Of a stretch of 64,000 nt of DNA, positions 1-10,600 are shown in pieces (position 1 is the first letter of the stretch; each line of letters starts with the position of its first letter). A program made the position numbers and the translations under genes. This stretch comes from Pseudevernia furfuracea. Its lineage: Eukaryota > Ascomycota > Lecanoromycetes > Lecanorales > Parmeliaceae. Under the pieces are notes generated by a model. The model saw only the letters and a program-made list of their open reading frames with translations. It was not told the origin of the DNA and made no database searches. The stretch spans positions 1,364,001-1,428,000 of the forward strand of contig JAIUPT010000038.1 in the NCBI GenBank assembly GCA_022315425.1, read 5' to 3'.

Positions 1-1041
1 AGAATCATGAATTTAATTCATGGGTCTATACTTTTTTATAAATACATTAAATGTTTTTTAATCACGATATGAGAAGACGCTTAGATGATATCGATATTAT
101 CGCTATATTCATTATTGATAAAAGAATACGACGACGTCGATAGTCGAAATATATGTGACATTTTTTAACAAAGTAAGAATCTCTAATTGCATTAACATAG
201 AGTAAGCGTCTAAGATAGTAATTTTATCAAGAGCTTTAATATTAATAACTACTCGACCTTTTAAGTCGTCGATAATCTCTTTTTAGACGACGAAACAAAG
301 AAAAAAGAATAAGATATTAATAATAATTCATTTAATACGATCTTGCTTATATAATTTATTAAAGACTTTATTAATAACTTTCTTATTCTTTATATTAACG
401 AAATAAACTTATACTTAATCGATCTTATATATTTTCTATTAGTTGTCGATAAGCGAAATTTTTATTTATTAATTCTTTGACATATTTATAACATTGTCGA
501 TATTCTTTTATAGACTAAAGAAGGCTTCGATAATCTTCGTAATTAGTACGATAACTATCGTATCTTTATAAATAATAATATCGATAAAATAAATAGTTTT
601 CTTAATGAAAGTAAACGTGATAGCGCTGAAGGCTGCGATAGCATATATTAATTTCTTGAAGATCTTCTTGATCAAGAACTTTGATTTGATCTTTTTAAGA
701 GACTTTTCTATTAGAATAACGTGCTTCATATCGATCTAAAAGCAACTCTCAGCTTTATATTCGAGAATATTATCGAGACGAATATATCTAATAAGCGTGA
801 CTAACAGATTAATGTCGTTACGAATTATAATATCTTAACTTGATAAATTGTTATCGATAATGCTTACGAAAAGAGTTAGAGTATCAAATTGCTCTAACTC
901 GAAAATGAGATTTTATTCGTTAGATAAGTCGATAGAGTCGATTAATACTATTAAGAAAGAATAAGCTGAGATAATAAAGCGTGCTTTATTAATAATAATA
1001 ATATTAATTCTAAAACTCTTAATTATTATTAACATTAAGAT
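1..1041 (-). pseudogene. Gypsy-2a pol: reverse transcriptase remnant
   Basis: Remnant of the reverse transcriptase of a Ty3/Gypsy polyprotein. At about 35-100 the minus strand reads YRD-stop-KTFNVF, the degraded form of the family motif HRGQ-TFNV that precedes the YxDD box. The same stretch aligns by eye with 62215-63100, where ISHRGQKTFNM is clearer. Numerous TAA/TAG stops make it non-coding. The YxDD box itself would lie beyond position 1. Confidence 0.65.
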
Positions 1042-1542
1042 CTAAATGTTATAAGATTCAATAATAGTTATATCTCTGACGATATCGAGAATAATTGTCT
1101 CAGACTTTATAATGTTAATTTCGATGAGTGCTTTGATAGAAATATCGTTAATAATATTAATTTTTTGACGAATTAATATAATCTTCTTATTATTACAGTT
1201 GAGTATATATATAAGAATAATAGAATACTCGCAGACATCATGCTCTTTAATATCTAACTCTCGAATTTTAATTAAAGACGTTTTCTTAATCTCGATATAT
1301 AAATCTTCTTTCTTAAGAAGTTGATTCAAAAAGATACGATTCATCAGCGACATAATATATCTCGTGTCAAGGTAGAATTCGTAGAATCGATCTTGATATG
1401 TGAGTGACATCTTTATCGTGACAAAGCGGAATTCTCGAAAAGCACGTTTCGAAGTGAATTGATTCTTGACAGTTGATTGAACGATTTGACACGAGAATAT
1501 AGTGACTGCGGAAGGGTTCGTAGCAGCATAACTACTTGTCAA
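1042..1542 (-). pseudogene. Gypsy-2a aspartic protease remnant (166 codons open)
   Basis: Retropepsin-like protease segment of the polyprotein. Residues about 57-60 read YLDTR where the active site should be DTG (GGA to AGA, the RIP direction), so it would be inactive. Downstream, REL-IKEHDVCEYSIILIYI and the IKALIEINIIKSE stretch match the protease C-terminal half seen in the copies at 26814-27302, 40270-40740 and 63144-63566. Just upstream (1543-1640) is a C-x2-C ... H-x3-H-like gag zinc finger with RICKNIF-NNKLHRHLSEC, first Cys mutated. Confidence 0.75.
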
Positions 1543-1639
1543 AGACTTTAAGCATTCACTGAGATGTCTGTGAAGCTTGTTGTTAAAGATAAAGATATTC
1601 TTACAAATTCGATCTGTAAGTACGACTGATTTGAGAGGG

Positions 1640-3600
1640 ACGATAAAGTGAGCTTCGATAGTGTCGTTTTGATACTTTTAAAAGTTATCGAGCTATTCGC
1701 TAAAGCCTTCTACAGATGCTTTATGAAAGTCTTTCGCAGACGTGTTATAATAGAATATATTCTCGTACTGCTAATAGTTCTTCTAATCGTTCGACGACGT
1801 ATTTTCGTGATCTTAGTTCGCATAATAGGTCTTAATAATAGAAAAGAGCTTCTTAAATGAATTTCGATTGAAATCTCTATCTTCGTTTCTTTGATAGAGA
1901 CTCGTGTAGACTCTCTGATTAGGAGACTAATTTGCGTTTTCGTTCGTGATTTATAATAATAATCTATTAGGCGATGACTGACTTTGTTGACGATATGATT
2001 ATTGAGACTAATACTAAGCGTTAATATTAAGCGAAGTATTTAGTAAGGGCCTTGACTAATAAGATGACCTTGATTAAAATGATCTATCGTCGTTATAAGG
2101 ATTATTGCTTTTATAGTAAGGTCGAAAAGAATCTTAAAAACTATTTCTCATTAAACGATACGATATGTTAATAAGATTATGAAAAGAATACTAATCTTGA
2201 TACTAAGAAAACGTTGTTTATTGATCTAATTGTTATAACGATAATATTGTGACGATAATCTCTTAGATCGATATGAGAAACCTTTCAGCCTCTTACTAAT
2301 AAAGGTTTATTATTCGTATTTGCGATTATTGATCTTTGTGAGAAAGAAGTCGATAATGAATCGTTTAATAAAACGTTATAAGTATATTCGTAAACTAAGC
2401 TCGATGTTGATATAAATCATGTCGAGCTGAGAATCGATATCGTTGATATTAATATTCTTAGTTATTCGAAGTATACGTTAAGTAAAATTACGAGGTTCTC
2501 GCTTATTAAAAGCATTTCGCAGAGTGTAATTCTTCTTAAAAAGAGATTTTATAATCACGAAGAATAATTACTTAAAGCGTTTTATAAGCAGCTTTGATTA
2601 TTCGTCGATATCGTTATTATAATTAATAATGTAACGTTTAATATCGAAGAGTTCACTAATTCATTAAGAGAGAGCATTATCACGAAGACTTAATTAGAGA
2701 TTCTCGCGAACGATATCTCTCTTGATAAGCACGAATTGTCTAACACGTTTAATAAATAGATAAACGTTACGAAAGAAGATATTCTTTTTAACGTGCTTAA
2801 TTAAACTAATATCGTTATATATAGTCTTATTATTATATTAAGAATCGAAGAATTTAATCTTATTTGAATTTTATTTCGAAGTAATAAATAACGTTGATAT
2901 AGAAGACGAAGTATTAATAGTATTTTTAACTTTAATAGCTTCTTTTAAAGTAGCAGCAGAAGCAGCTATCTATATAATAATTATCTAAATAATATCAAAA
3001 ACGATTCTTCGAACTATCTCTTCGTTTATAATTACGATAGCGATAACTAATAATCTTAAACGAGTAGAAATTGTTTCGATAGATAAAGAATCTTATTAAC
3101 GAATATAGATTACTGTCTGTGAAAGACTTTTATAATCGTACGTACGATCGATGAAAGCACGAATCGATCGCTTGAAGATAATAGTATCGATAATTCAATT
3201 AGATAAAAAGATAGATGATTTTATAGCGAAGCGTTTAAATAATCGAGCTATAGTAGTAACAGCAGCAGACGGTAATTTAAGACGAGAATAATTAACTATA
3301 ATATACTTAAGGGCAAGGTTTACTTCGTGTGATATCTCGTGTAGATGTCGTATGTCGATTGCTTCGATAAATAAGTGAATTTAATAGACTATTCGAGTCA
3401 CAGAGGAGTTAAGGTGTGAAGAAGAGTTGTTAAAAGACGTTAGAGTGACTGATTGCTACTGCAGCAAGGACCTTGTTGTAACAGGCTTTAGATAGAATAT
3501 TGGGCCTTGTTGTAATAGGCTTCTTTAGAACGATATGACGGCGTCTGCTGTAAGGTGTAACGGAAGCGGAGCTGGTGCTTGGGACGGTCGAAAAGACAGC
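1640..3600 (-). pseudogene. Gypsy-2a gag remnant
   Basis: Structural Gag region between the 5' LTR/PBS and the protease. Positions 3000-3350 align by eye with the Gag N-terminus of Gypsy-1 (29091-29477), including the conserved stretch that there reads DRTYDYRSLSQIAEYL. No frame stays open for long, and stops are mostly TAA/TAG as expected after RIP. The open plus-strand frame at 1648-1860 is antisense and not a gene. Confidence 0.6.
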
Positions 3601-3688
3601 GTCAAGCAGAGGCAAAAGCTGGTGGGTGTGAGAAGAATACCCTGGTGTTAGAGAGTCATTGAATGGTGGATCTAGCTGGTGGAACAAA

Positions 3689-3701
3689 GGTGTTGCTATC
3701 A
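3689..3701 (-). other. Primer-binding site of Gypsy-2a
   Basis: Directly inside the 5' LTR the minus strand reads TGATAGCAACACC. It matches TGGTAACAACACC at the same place in Gypsy-1 (29639-29651) and TAATAACAACATC next to the LTR at 47191. The consensus TGGTARCAACACC starts with TGG, complementary to a tRNA 3' CCA. The tRNA was not identified. Confidence 0.55.
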
Positions 3702-3703
3702 AT

Positions 3704-3907
3704 TGTAATGCTCAATGACATATGATCTTGTGAATGTGTAAAAGTCTTATCTATGTATTCTAGCTACGAGGCTGCTTTTGTAAAGAATATATCGGAGGCG
3801 CTAGTATCAGTATGGCCTAGGCTCTTCATCCTCTTCAAGGCATGACAAGAGCCTTCCGTGGAAGGCTTCGGCAGGAGGCAGGGCTATGCCCTGCTATGAC
3901 CATAACA
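3704..3907 (-). repeat. 5' LTR of Gypsy-2a
   Basis: 204-bp LTR with TG...CA ends (minus strand TGTTATGGTCATAGCAGGGC ... GAGCATTACA). The same LTR occurs at 35203-35407, 46362-46565 and, shortened, at 47191-47331. It is clearly less AT-rich than its internal region and contains the palindromic GCAGGGCATAGCCCTGC. Confidence 0.9.
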
Positions 3908-4480
3908 GATAGATAACTTACTTTTCTTTATTAATTGAAAAAAAGATTAAACTCAAGATTAATATTCATAATAAGTGTCGCTTACTCATTCTCGATAACG
4001 TTCTTTATATTTTCAATTGATTAATAAATCTAATTTCTTAAGATAAGCTAATACGCTCGAGCTATCTTATTAAAATAATAAAGAATAATATCGAGATAGA
4101 TATTCGAGATATTACTATCTAGCTAATTAATAACGATATCGTATTAATTGAGATATAACATCATAATCTTATACGTCGCTAATTAGTAAGCTAAGAAGTA
4201 GAGAATAGATAGCGTGTTAATTCACTATAATAGTACGCGAAAAGACGTGTTTCTCTAATATCTTCTCTAAATTCTATTATTATAACTTCTATTAAAGAGA
4301 GTCTATACTATATAAACTATAAGAAAGAGATTATAAAGTACTCTAATATGAATATAGAGAGTGAAGACGAAGAAGAATAATAAATTAATCGATCGAAGTA
4401 GCTAAGAAAGAAGAAATATAATTAATTATATAGATAACTAAGTAATATATATCTTCTTAGAAATCTCTATATTATATGAC
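3908..4480 (+). pseudogene. Copia-3 fragment: gag-pre-integrase region
   Basis: Plus-strand fragment of a Ty1/Copia polyprotein unrelated to Copia-1. At about 3976-4160 one frame reads LDNVLYIFN, LINLIS-stop-DKLIRSSYLIKI and NNIEIDIRDITI, with stops at Gln or Trp positions. This is the family pattern LKNVLYVP, NLISQGQL, GIEI found between protease and integrase in Copia elements (from knowledge of the family). No LTR is attached. It is cut on the left by the Gypsy-2a LTR. After 4170 the sequence becomes unreadable. Confidence 0.6.
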
Positions 4481-4732
4481 TTACCCTCTTATAGTTAAAA
4501 AAACGACTAAAAAAAATTCTATCTTAAACCTTAGAGAGTCTCTTATAAATAAAACAATATGTTAACTTCTAGTTGTTATACTATTATTAAGAAGTTATTA
4601 TTGAATACGTGTTAACATTATGTTATAATTCAATAGTTAGTTAACAATTAATTAATGTTAACATAATGTTAATGTTAACATTATTTTAACAAAATGTTAT
4701 ACTTAAACGTATATTAACGATTTGTTTAGCGT
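4481..4732. other. AT-rich spacer with degenerate GTTAACA repeats
   Basis: No coding signal. From about 4609 it holds scattered GTTAACAT and AATGTTAAC half-sites that look like decayed units of the 11-bp repeat that follows. Confidence 0.5.
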
Positions 4733-4830
4733 AACATTATGTCAACATTGTTTCAACATTTTGTTAACATGATTTCAATATGGTGTCAACATGGTGTCAA
4801 CATTTTATTAACATTTTAACATTTTTCAAT
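4733..4830. repeat. 11-bp minisatellite
   Basis: Seven consecutive 11-mers starting AACAT or AATAT run head to tail from 4733 to 4809 (AACATTATGTC, AACATTGTTTC, AACATTTTGTT, AACATGATTTC, AATATGGTGTC, AACATGGTGTC, AACATTTTATT), followed by partial units. The array ends next to two TCACGTGA palindromes at 4832-4839 and 4845-4852. Most TG and CA dinucleotides are still present, so RIP has been light here. Confidence 0.85.
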
Positions 4831-4852
4831 TTCACGTGATTAAATCACGTGA

Positions 4853-4995
4853 TTATAATTACTAAATTATATTTTCAATAGAATTATTATATATATAGTA
4901 CTATACGAATAGAACTATTATATATAATAATATTATACGAATAAAATAAATAGTTTAAAGTTTTAAGTTCGTATTATAAGTCATCAGATGTTAAG
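4853..4995. other. AT-rich spacer
   Basis: No gene seen. It contains two imperfect copies of a TATACGAATAGAACTATTATA-like segment and leads into the 34-bp array. Confidence 0.4.
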
Positions 4996-5374
4996 AAGAT
5001 ATTTTAGTTAACATAATTATTTAATTATAAAAACATCTCAATTATTGATTATATGATTAATGCAGCCATTGCAGCTATAAAGACATCTTAATTAATATAA
5101 TCACTTAATCATGAAAATATCTCAATTAATGTAGTCACTCAGTTATAAAGATATCTTAATTAATATAATCACTTAGTTATAAAGATATCTTAATTATTAA
5201 TTATGTAACTAATGCAGTCACTGCAGCTATGAAGATATCTTAATCAATATAATCACTTAGTCATAAAGACATCTTAATTAATGTAGTCACTTAGTCATAA
5301 AGACATTTTAATCAATATAGTCACTCAGTCATAAAGATATCTTAATTAATACAATTATTTAATCATAGAGATAT
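4996..5374. repeat. 34-bp minisatellite
   Basis: Tandem 34-bp units of the form AAGAYATCTTAATTAAT...TTAGTCATA. Units: 4996-5029, 5080-5113, 5114-5147, 5148-5181, 5232-5265, 5266-5299, 5300-5333 and 5334-5367. Two 50-bp variants (5030-5079 and 5182-5231) carry an extra TGCAG-containing block. The array stops at GATAT (5370-5374), where a Copia-1 LTR begins, so it was interrupted by that insertion. Confidence 0.9.
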
Positions 5375-5483
5375 TGTCAAGAATAGGTGGTAGAACACTT
5401 AGTTGTTAACTATAGAATGCTACGAGAGTAAAGAGCGACTATGAGGATGCGCCTTAACGCATCACGTGACCCGAATTTTGACA
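5375..5483 (-). repeat. Copia-1a LTR (109 bp)
   Basis: TGTCAA...TTGACA ends with internal ...CATCACGTGACCCG. This is the short LTR form with a single TCACGTGAC. It is followed by CTCCCCTTC, the polypurine tract on the minus strand. The flank GATAT at 5370-5374 pairs with AATAT after 13406. Confidence 0.9.
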
Positions 5484-5492
5484 CTCCCCTTC
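5484..5492 (-). other. Polypurine tract of Copia-1a
   Basis: Minus strand GAAGGGGAG abuts the 3' LTR. This is the plus-strand DNA primer site of LTR elements. The same 9-mer occurs at 7028, 17427 and 53269. Confidence 0.75.
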
Positions 5493-6399
5493 GCTCGCAT
5501 ACTCAAAAATACGAAAATACGATTTTTGAACTTCGCGACGCAAAAAACCCCAATCGGGTTAGCGCGAAATCCGGTTCACAAAAGTGAAAAGAAGATGGTC
5601 GAGCGAGGAAAGTCCTGCGCCGGGTTACCGAAGTGAGTTTAGCGCCGGGTTGCTAGGGTGAAAAACACCCCCCCACCTCATATCCCACTCTCATGGTTGA
5701 AATCCGGGTGGCAAAAGTGAAGAAATCAAATTCTGAAAACGACTATGTCAAATTCGAAGATATATAAAAATCCGTTTTGGTCCTTTATACAAATCTTCCA
5801 TTTTTCGAAAAAAGACGATTTTTTAAAAGTTTTCTTTGAACTAGATCTAATACATATCAAATTTCTATCAAAACGAGGTCGATAAATACATGAGAGAATA
5901 AAACAAAAAGTAATAAAAGAAAATCTCATAACTAACTGTAGCAGCGATCGAGCGTGTGATAGCGACGAAATTCAGCGTTAAGACGTCGAACGAGATCTAA
6001 ACGAGGCTCGAGAATATGACATTTATTCAGAGATCATAATAACAACGACGATAATGCGTCGACGGCAGTTACGACTATCAAGAATAAGTATATGAGACTC
6101 GAACGGAATCTGAGAATTTGATCTTCATTTAGAGATTATGATAATAAATCGATTAAGAGCGACACGTCAGCGACAGTTACGACTATTTAAGAATAAGTAT
6201 ATGAGACTCGAAAGAGATTAAGAATTTGATAAACGTCTTTTTTGAAGTTGATAACTTCGAATTGAAGTAAGAAGACGTTAAAATAAGACGTCGAAAAGAT
6301 GTTAAGAATTTAAGATAAGAGATATCGAAAGAATATTAAAGATTTAACGTTCACAGACAAGATGAATAACGTTACTTCTTTAAAATTAACGACTTTAGA

Positions 6400-6918
6400 T
6401 TAAAAATAAGAGCGTTAAGAATTAATCTTTAACGCTAAGAAGATGTTTTAAGACTAATTTTATTTTAAGAGTATCGCGAAAGATAACGAATTTGTCGAGA
6501 CAGAGAGCTTTAATAAAATCGTCGATTATTTGTTTATTCGTGAGTACGAATTATATATTCACGATATCGTTATTAACTTTTTCACGCACGAAATAATGGA
6601 CGATATCAATGTGCTTAATGCGAATATGAAATTGAGCGTTCTTGACGAGGGCAATTACGCTCTAATTGTCGTCGAAGATTATAATAATCTTCGAATTAAA
6701 GTCTCGAGATCGTAAAAGTTGATTAAGAAGAGTTTTTAATTAAATAACTTCTTTAATAATCAACGTTTGATCGATATACTCGACTTCGCAAATAAATAAC
6801 GCGACGATGACTTGACGCTTTAATAATTAATTGATAATGTCGCTATCGACGTTGAATAGATAGTTAGAGATAGATCTTCGAGTTGAGTCATCAGCTCAAT
6901 CGAAATTAATGTATTCGA
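6400..6918 (-). pseudogene. Copia-1a RNase H C-terminal remnant
   Basis: Homologous to the RNase H stretch at 7700-8210 of Copia-1b, cut off at the IEYID position by the Copia-1b LTR. Mutated more than Copia-1b. The open plus-strand frame at 6530-6715 is antisense to it. Confidence 0.65.
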
Positions 6919-7027
6919 TGTCAAGAATAGGTGATAGGACACTTAGTTGTTAACTATAGAATGCTACGAGAGTAAAGAGCGACTATGAGGATGCGCCTTA
7001 GCGCATCACGTGACCCGAATTTTGACA
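6919..7027 (-). repeat. Copia-1b 3' LTR (109 bp)
   Basis: TGTCAAGAATAGG ... AATTTTGACA, short form with one TCACGTGAC. Its partner at 13285 is the 122-bp form. Confidence 0.9.
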
Positions 7028-7036
7028 CTCCCCTTC
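7028..7036 (-). other. Polypurine tract of Copia-1b
   Basis: Minus strand GAAGGGGAG immediately inside the 3' LTR. Confidence 0.75.
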
Positions 7037-7699
7037 GCTCGCATACTCAAAAATACGAAAATACGATTTTCGCACTTCGCGACGCAAAAAACCCCAATCG
7101 GGTTAGCGCGAAGTCCGGTTCACAAAAGTGAAGAAACCAAGTTCTGAAAACGACTATGTCAAATTCGAAGACATGTAAAAATCCGTTCTGGTCCTTTATA
7201 CAAAACTTCCATTTTCCGAAAAAAGGCGGTTTTTTGAAAGTTTTCTTTGAAATAGACCTAATGCACATCAAATTTCTATCAAAACGAGGTCGGTGAATAC
7301 ATGAGGCAGTGAAAGAAAACCTCATAACTGGCTGCAGTAGCGGCCGAGCGTGTGATAGCGACGGAATTCAGCGCTGAGGCGCCGAACGAGACCTGAACGA
7401 GGCCCGAGGATATGACATCCATTCAGGGGCCATGGTGATAAACCGAATAAGGGCGACACGCCAGCGACAGTTGCGGCAGTTCAAGAATAAGTATATGAGA
7501 CTCGAAAGAGGCTGAGGGTTTGATAGACGTCTCCCCTGAAGTCGGCAACTTCGAATTGAAGTAAGAAGACGCTGAAATAAGACGTCGAAAAGATGCTGAG
7601 GATTTGAGACAAGAGACATCGAAAGAATACTAAAGATCTGACGTTCATAGATAAGGTGAATAGCGTCACTTCTCTGAAACTAACGACTTCAGATTAGAA
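7037..7699 (-). other. Copia-1b 3' region, no identified domain
   Basis: About 660 bp between RNase H and the 3' LTR. It is GC-richer than the pol region. Short open frames on the minus strand (7047-7325, 7368-7619, 7481-7669) resemble none of the known Copia domains. The same block is conserved in Copia-1c (17436-18060) and about 300 bp of it is deleted in Copia-1d. It may be a long 3' UTR or a decayed extra C-terminus. Confidence 0.5.
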
Positions 7700-10600
7700 G
7701 CAAGAGCGCTGAGGGTTAGTCTTTGACGCTAAGAGAATATTCTAAGACTGATTTCATCTCAAGAGCATCGCGAAAGATAACGAATTTGTCGAGACAGAGG
7801 GCTTTAATAAGATCGTCGATCATTTGTTTATTCGTGAATACGAATTGCATATTCACGATGTCGTTATTAACTTTTTCACGCACGAAATAATAAGCGATAT
7901 TAATGTGCTTGATGCGAATATGAAACTAAGCGTTCTTGACGAGGGCAATTGCGCTCTAATTGTCGTCGAAGATTATAATGATCTTCGAGTCAGAGTCTCG
8001 AAATCGCAGAAGTTGATTAAAAAGAGTTTTCAGTCAAATAACTTCTTTGATAGTCAACGTTTGATCGATATACTCGACTTCGCAAGTGAATAACGCGACG
8101 ATGACTTGACGCTTTAATAATCAGCTGATGACGTCGCTATCGACGTTGAATAGATAGTCGAAGATAGATCTTCGAGTCGAGTCGTCAGCTCAATCGAAAT
8201 CGATGTATTCGATGAGAGCTTGAAGAGATTCTTTATATACTAGTTCGTAGTGTATCGTGTCTCTAAGATATCGAAAGATTCGAATCACTGCATTTTAGTG
8301 TGTCTGAGTCGAGTTAACTAAATAGCGACTGACAAGAGAGACAGCATAGACGATATCAGAACGAGTTTTTAACATAATATATATAAGGGATTTCACGACA
8401 GATTAATAGTTCTCGCATAGCTTTCTCGAGGTAACATAGTCCTCTTTCGTAGATTGTAACTTGCGACTGGTTTTCAAGAGCGTAAAAACTAAATTAAGAC
8501 TTCAACAGTTAAACTGCTTATAGAGGACTACAATAATGTTCTCCTTGACGTTCATAAAGACACTCTCGTTCGATTCGATAAATATTAATTCGAGTTTCTT
8601 TATGTACTTCGAGAAGTGCTAATATCAAATTCTGAGAAATTGCTTGAGTTCATAGAGGGTCTTATTTAGCTTATAAACTTTGATATCGTTCTTGCTGAAA
8701 CCATCGAGCTGTCGCATATAAATCGTCTCTTGAACGTTATCGTAGAGAAAGACGATTTTGACGTTCATTTGTTTCACGTTCCAGTTCAGAGCCGCTATTA
8801 GAACAAAGATCGTCTTATAACTCATAAGCTTGATCACTGAGACGAACGTGTTATGATAGTCACGATCCTTCTGTTATTCGAAATCTCGAATCACTCAGCG
8901 GGCCTTATAGCGAGTGACTTTCTCAGCGAGATCTCGCTTTACGATATAGATTTAGCGACCTCTCAGAATATAAGCATCTGAAGGCGTCTGAATCAGACAT
9001 CAAGTATTATTGTTTATGAGAGATTTGTATTCGTCTTGCATGACGAGCTCTCAGTGTATGCGAGAGAGTTGATTGAAAATAATCTGTTGATAGATCGTCG
9101 GCTCGAAAATATTCGACTTATTAACATGATTCGTCAGTAACGCAAAGATCGCGAATGTCCCCGAGAGAGAATCAGATAATAGGTCTCGCAGATTCGAAAT
9201 CGTAGTGTCGAAATGATCAAGAAGTACTCTTTGAACCGCACTTAGCTCGGGGTCTTCGCGAACCATTTCGACGACAGTGAGGGAACGAGTTATTCTTTCG
9301 ACAGCTAATAATGCAGCAATTAACCGAGAGACCCGCGCGAACGCGATCGATGATACGACTCGTGCGAGGGACGAGGGCTTTGATATAGACGTCTGCTTTT
9401 CAGCTGATTATAAGAAATTTGATCTTGATCTGTTTATTGCAGATACAGATACAGTCGTTGAGAGCTTCATAATAAGAATAATATCTTTCGAAATGTTAGT
9501 AATACGCTGTTCATCAAGTGTCTTCTCTACAGCGAATATTAATATATAAAGACGTTGTCGCTTAATCGAAGACTTATAAGCGTTCGTCTTTTCTTCGAGA
9601 TTCACAATCAAGAGACGCTTCTCAACGAAGTGAACATTATTAATTCGAATAATCTTCTTCTTGATAAGATTATATAGACGAAAAATGAACTTCTCTTTAT
9701 ATCTCAGAAGAACACACTTTTCGCTTTTATTTACGAGTTTCTTTTAAATACGCTTTAACGCATAGACGATGAAATCAATCGTTCGCAGATGAGATAAAAT
9801 AAGCTTTCGATAATGAAAAGTCTCAAATGACGTTACAATGATTCGAACGTTGAGGGATCGCAACATCAAATAATTGATAATGATCACGATTTCGAATCAG
9901 AAAGACTTATTGAGCTGAGAACTTAACAGTATAAAATACATCTTATATAGCAAGATCTACTTAAAACGTTCGATCGTCTCGTTTATTTCGAAGTTCTCAG
10001 ATACAGTGAGCTTCTATCTAATTTCGCACTGAAGAAGATAATTCAAGAAGATCTTAAATATATACTCTCTCTCATTGTCGAGGCGAATACGATAGATCTT
10101 ATAGTCTCGTGACTCTAAAAAGACTTTGAAACGTAAGAACATAATAAACGTTTCACTCTTATAACGAATATAGTACACTTTAGAGTAGGAGATGAAATCA
10201 TTCTTGAATATCACAAAGTATCTATAGTTATTAAATTTAGTAAAGGATAGAGACTCTACGAGATTACTATAAACAAATTCGTTAGACTGCGTTTCTGACT
10301 CTGTGAGACTATCATAAGAGATAGTCTTTTGACGTCTCATGATATAATATTCGTAGATATACTTCTTCGCAATGTTCTTAATGAAGTTCATCTCAACGAT
10401 CATATTTGAAAGCTTATTTAGATTGTTTTAACTCAAATAACTCATACGAGCATGTCAGAGTTGATAAATAAAATTCGAGAGCACACTGTAGGCGATTAGA
10501 GCACTATTTCGACTCTATCAGAGATTCAAAAAGAAGAGATCACGATTGCGAGTATCGATAAGCTTTAGATCGTTCTTAATAAGAGTGCACTTTATCTTAT

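Larger units (their letters stand above)
1..3907 (-). mobile_element. Gypsy-2a, Ty3/Gypsy LTR retrotransposon, truncated by window start
   Basis: Minus-strand element read from a 5' LTR at 3704-3907 through gag, protease and reverse transcriptase into the window edge. Order LTR-PBS-gag-PR-RT is that of Ty3/Gypsy. RIP is heavy: in 241-300 I count one CA, no TG, six TA and five CG. It shares its LTR family with the copies at 35203, 46362 and 47191. The right flank (GATAG) cannot be checked for target duplication because the other end lies outside the window. Confidence 0.85.
5375..6918 (-). mobile_element. Copia-1a, 3' part only, interrupted by Copia-1b
   Basis: Left (3') end of a minus-strand Copia-1 element: LTR 5375-5483, polypurine tract, 3' non-coding region and the last part of RNase H. 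It breaks at 6918, inside RNase H, where the LTR of Copia-1b starts. Relative to other copies it keeps about 110 bp more at 5570-5700. The rest of the element is absent, see the compound-element finding. Confidence 0.85.

Noticed and set aside
3430..3702. Minus-strand 90-codon frame after the Gypsy-2a LTR
   Set aside because: It overlaps the primer-binding site and leader, has no domain, and does not align with the Gag start of Gypsy-1. Treated as leader sequence.
5030..5374. 34-bp repeats as a possible CRISPR array
   Set aside because: Units are contiguous without unique spacers, and the genome is eukaryotic. It is a minisatellite.
7824..8093. Conserved plus-strand frame MFIREYELHIHD... (also 6530, 18183, 53803)
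   Set aside because: It is exactly antisense to Copia RNase H, whose motifs read clearly on the minus strand. Recurrence reflects copy number of Copia-1, not an independent gene. Antisense regulation as in Ty1 is possible but unsupported.
9277..9549. Conserved 90-codon plus-strand frame MRERVILS... (also 19822, 55442)
   Set aside because: Antisense to the integrase-RT linker of Copia-1. The linker has few constraints and the frame shows no domain.
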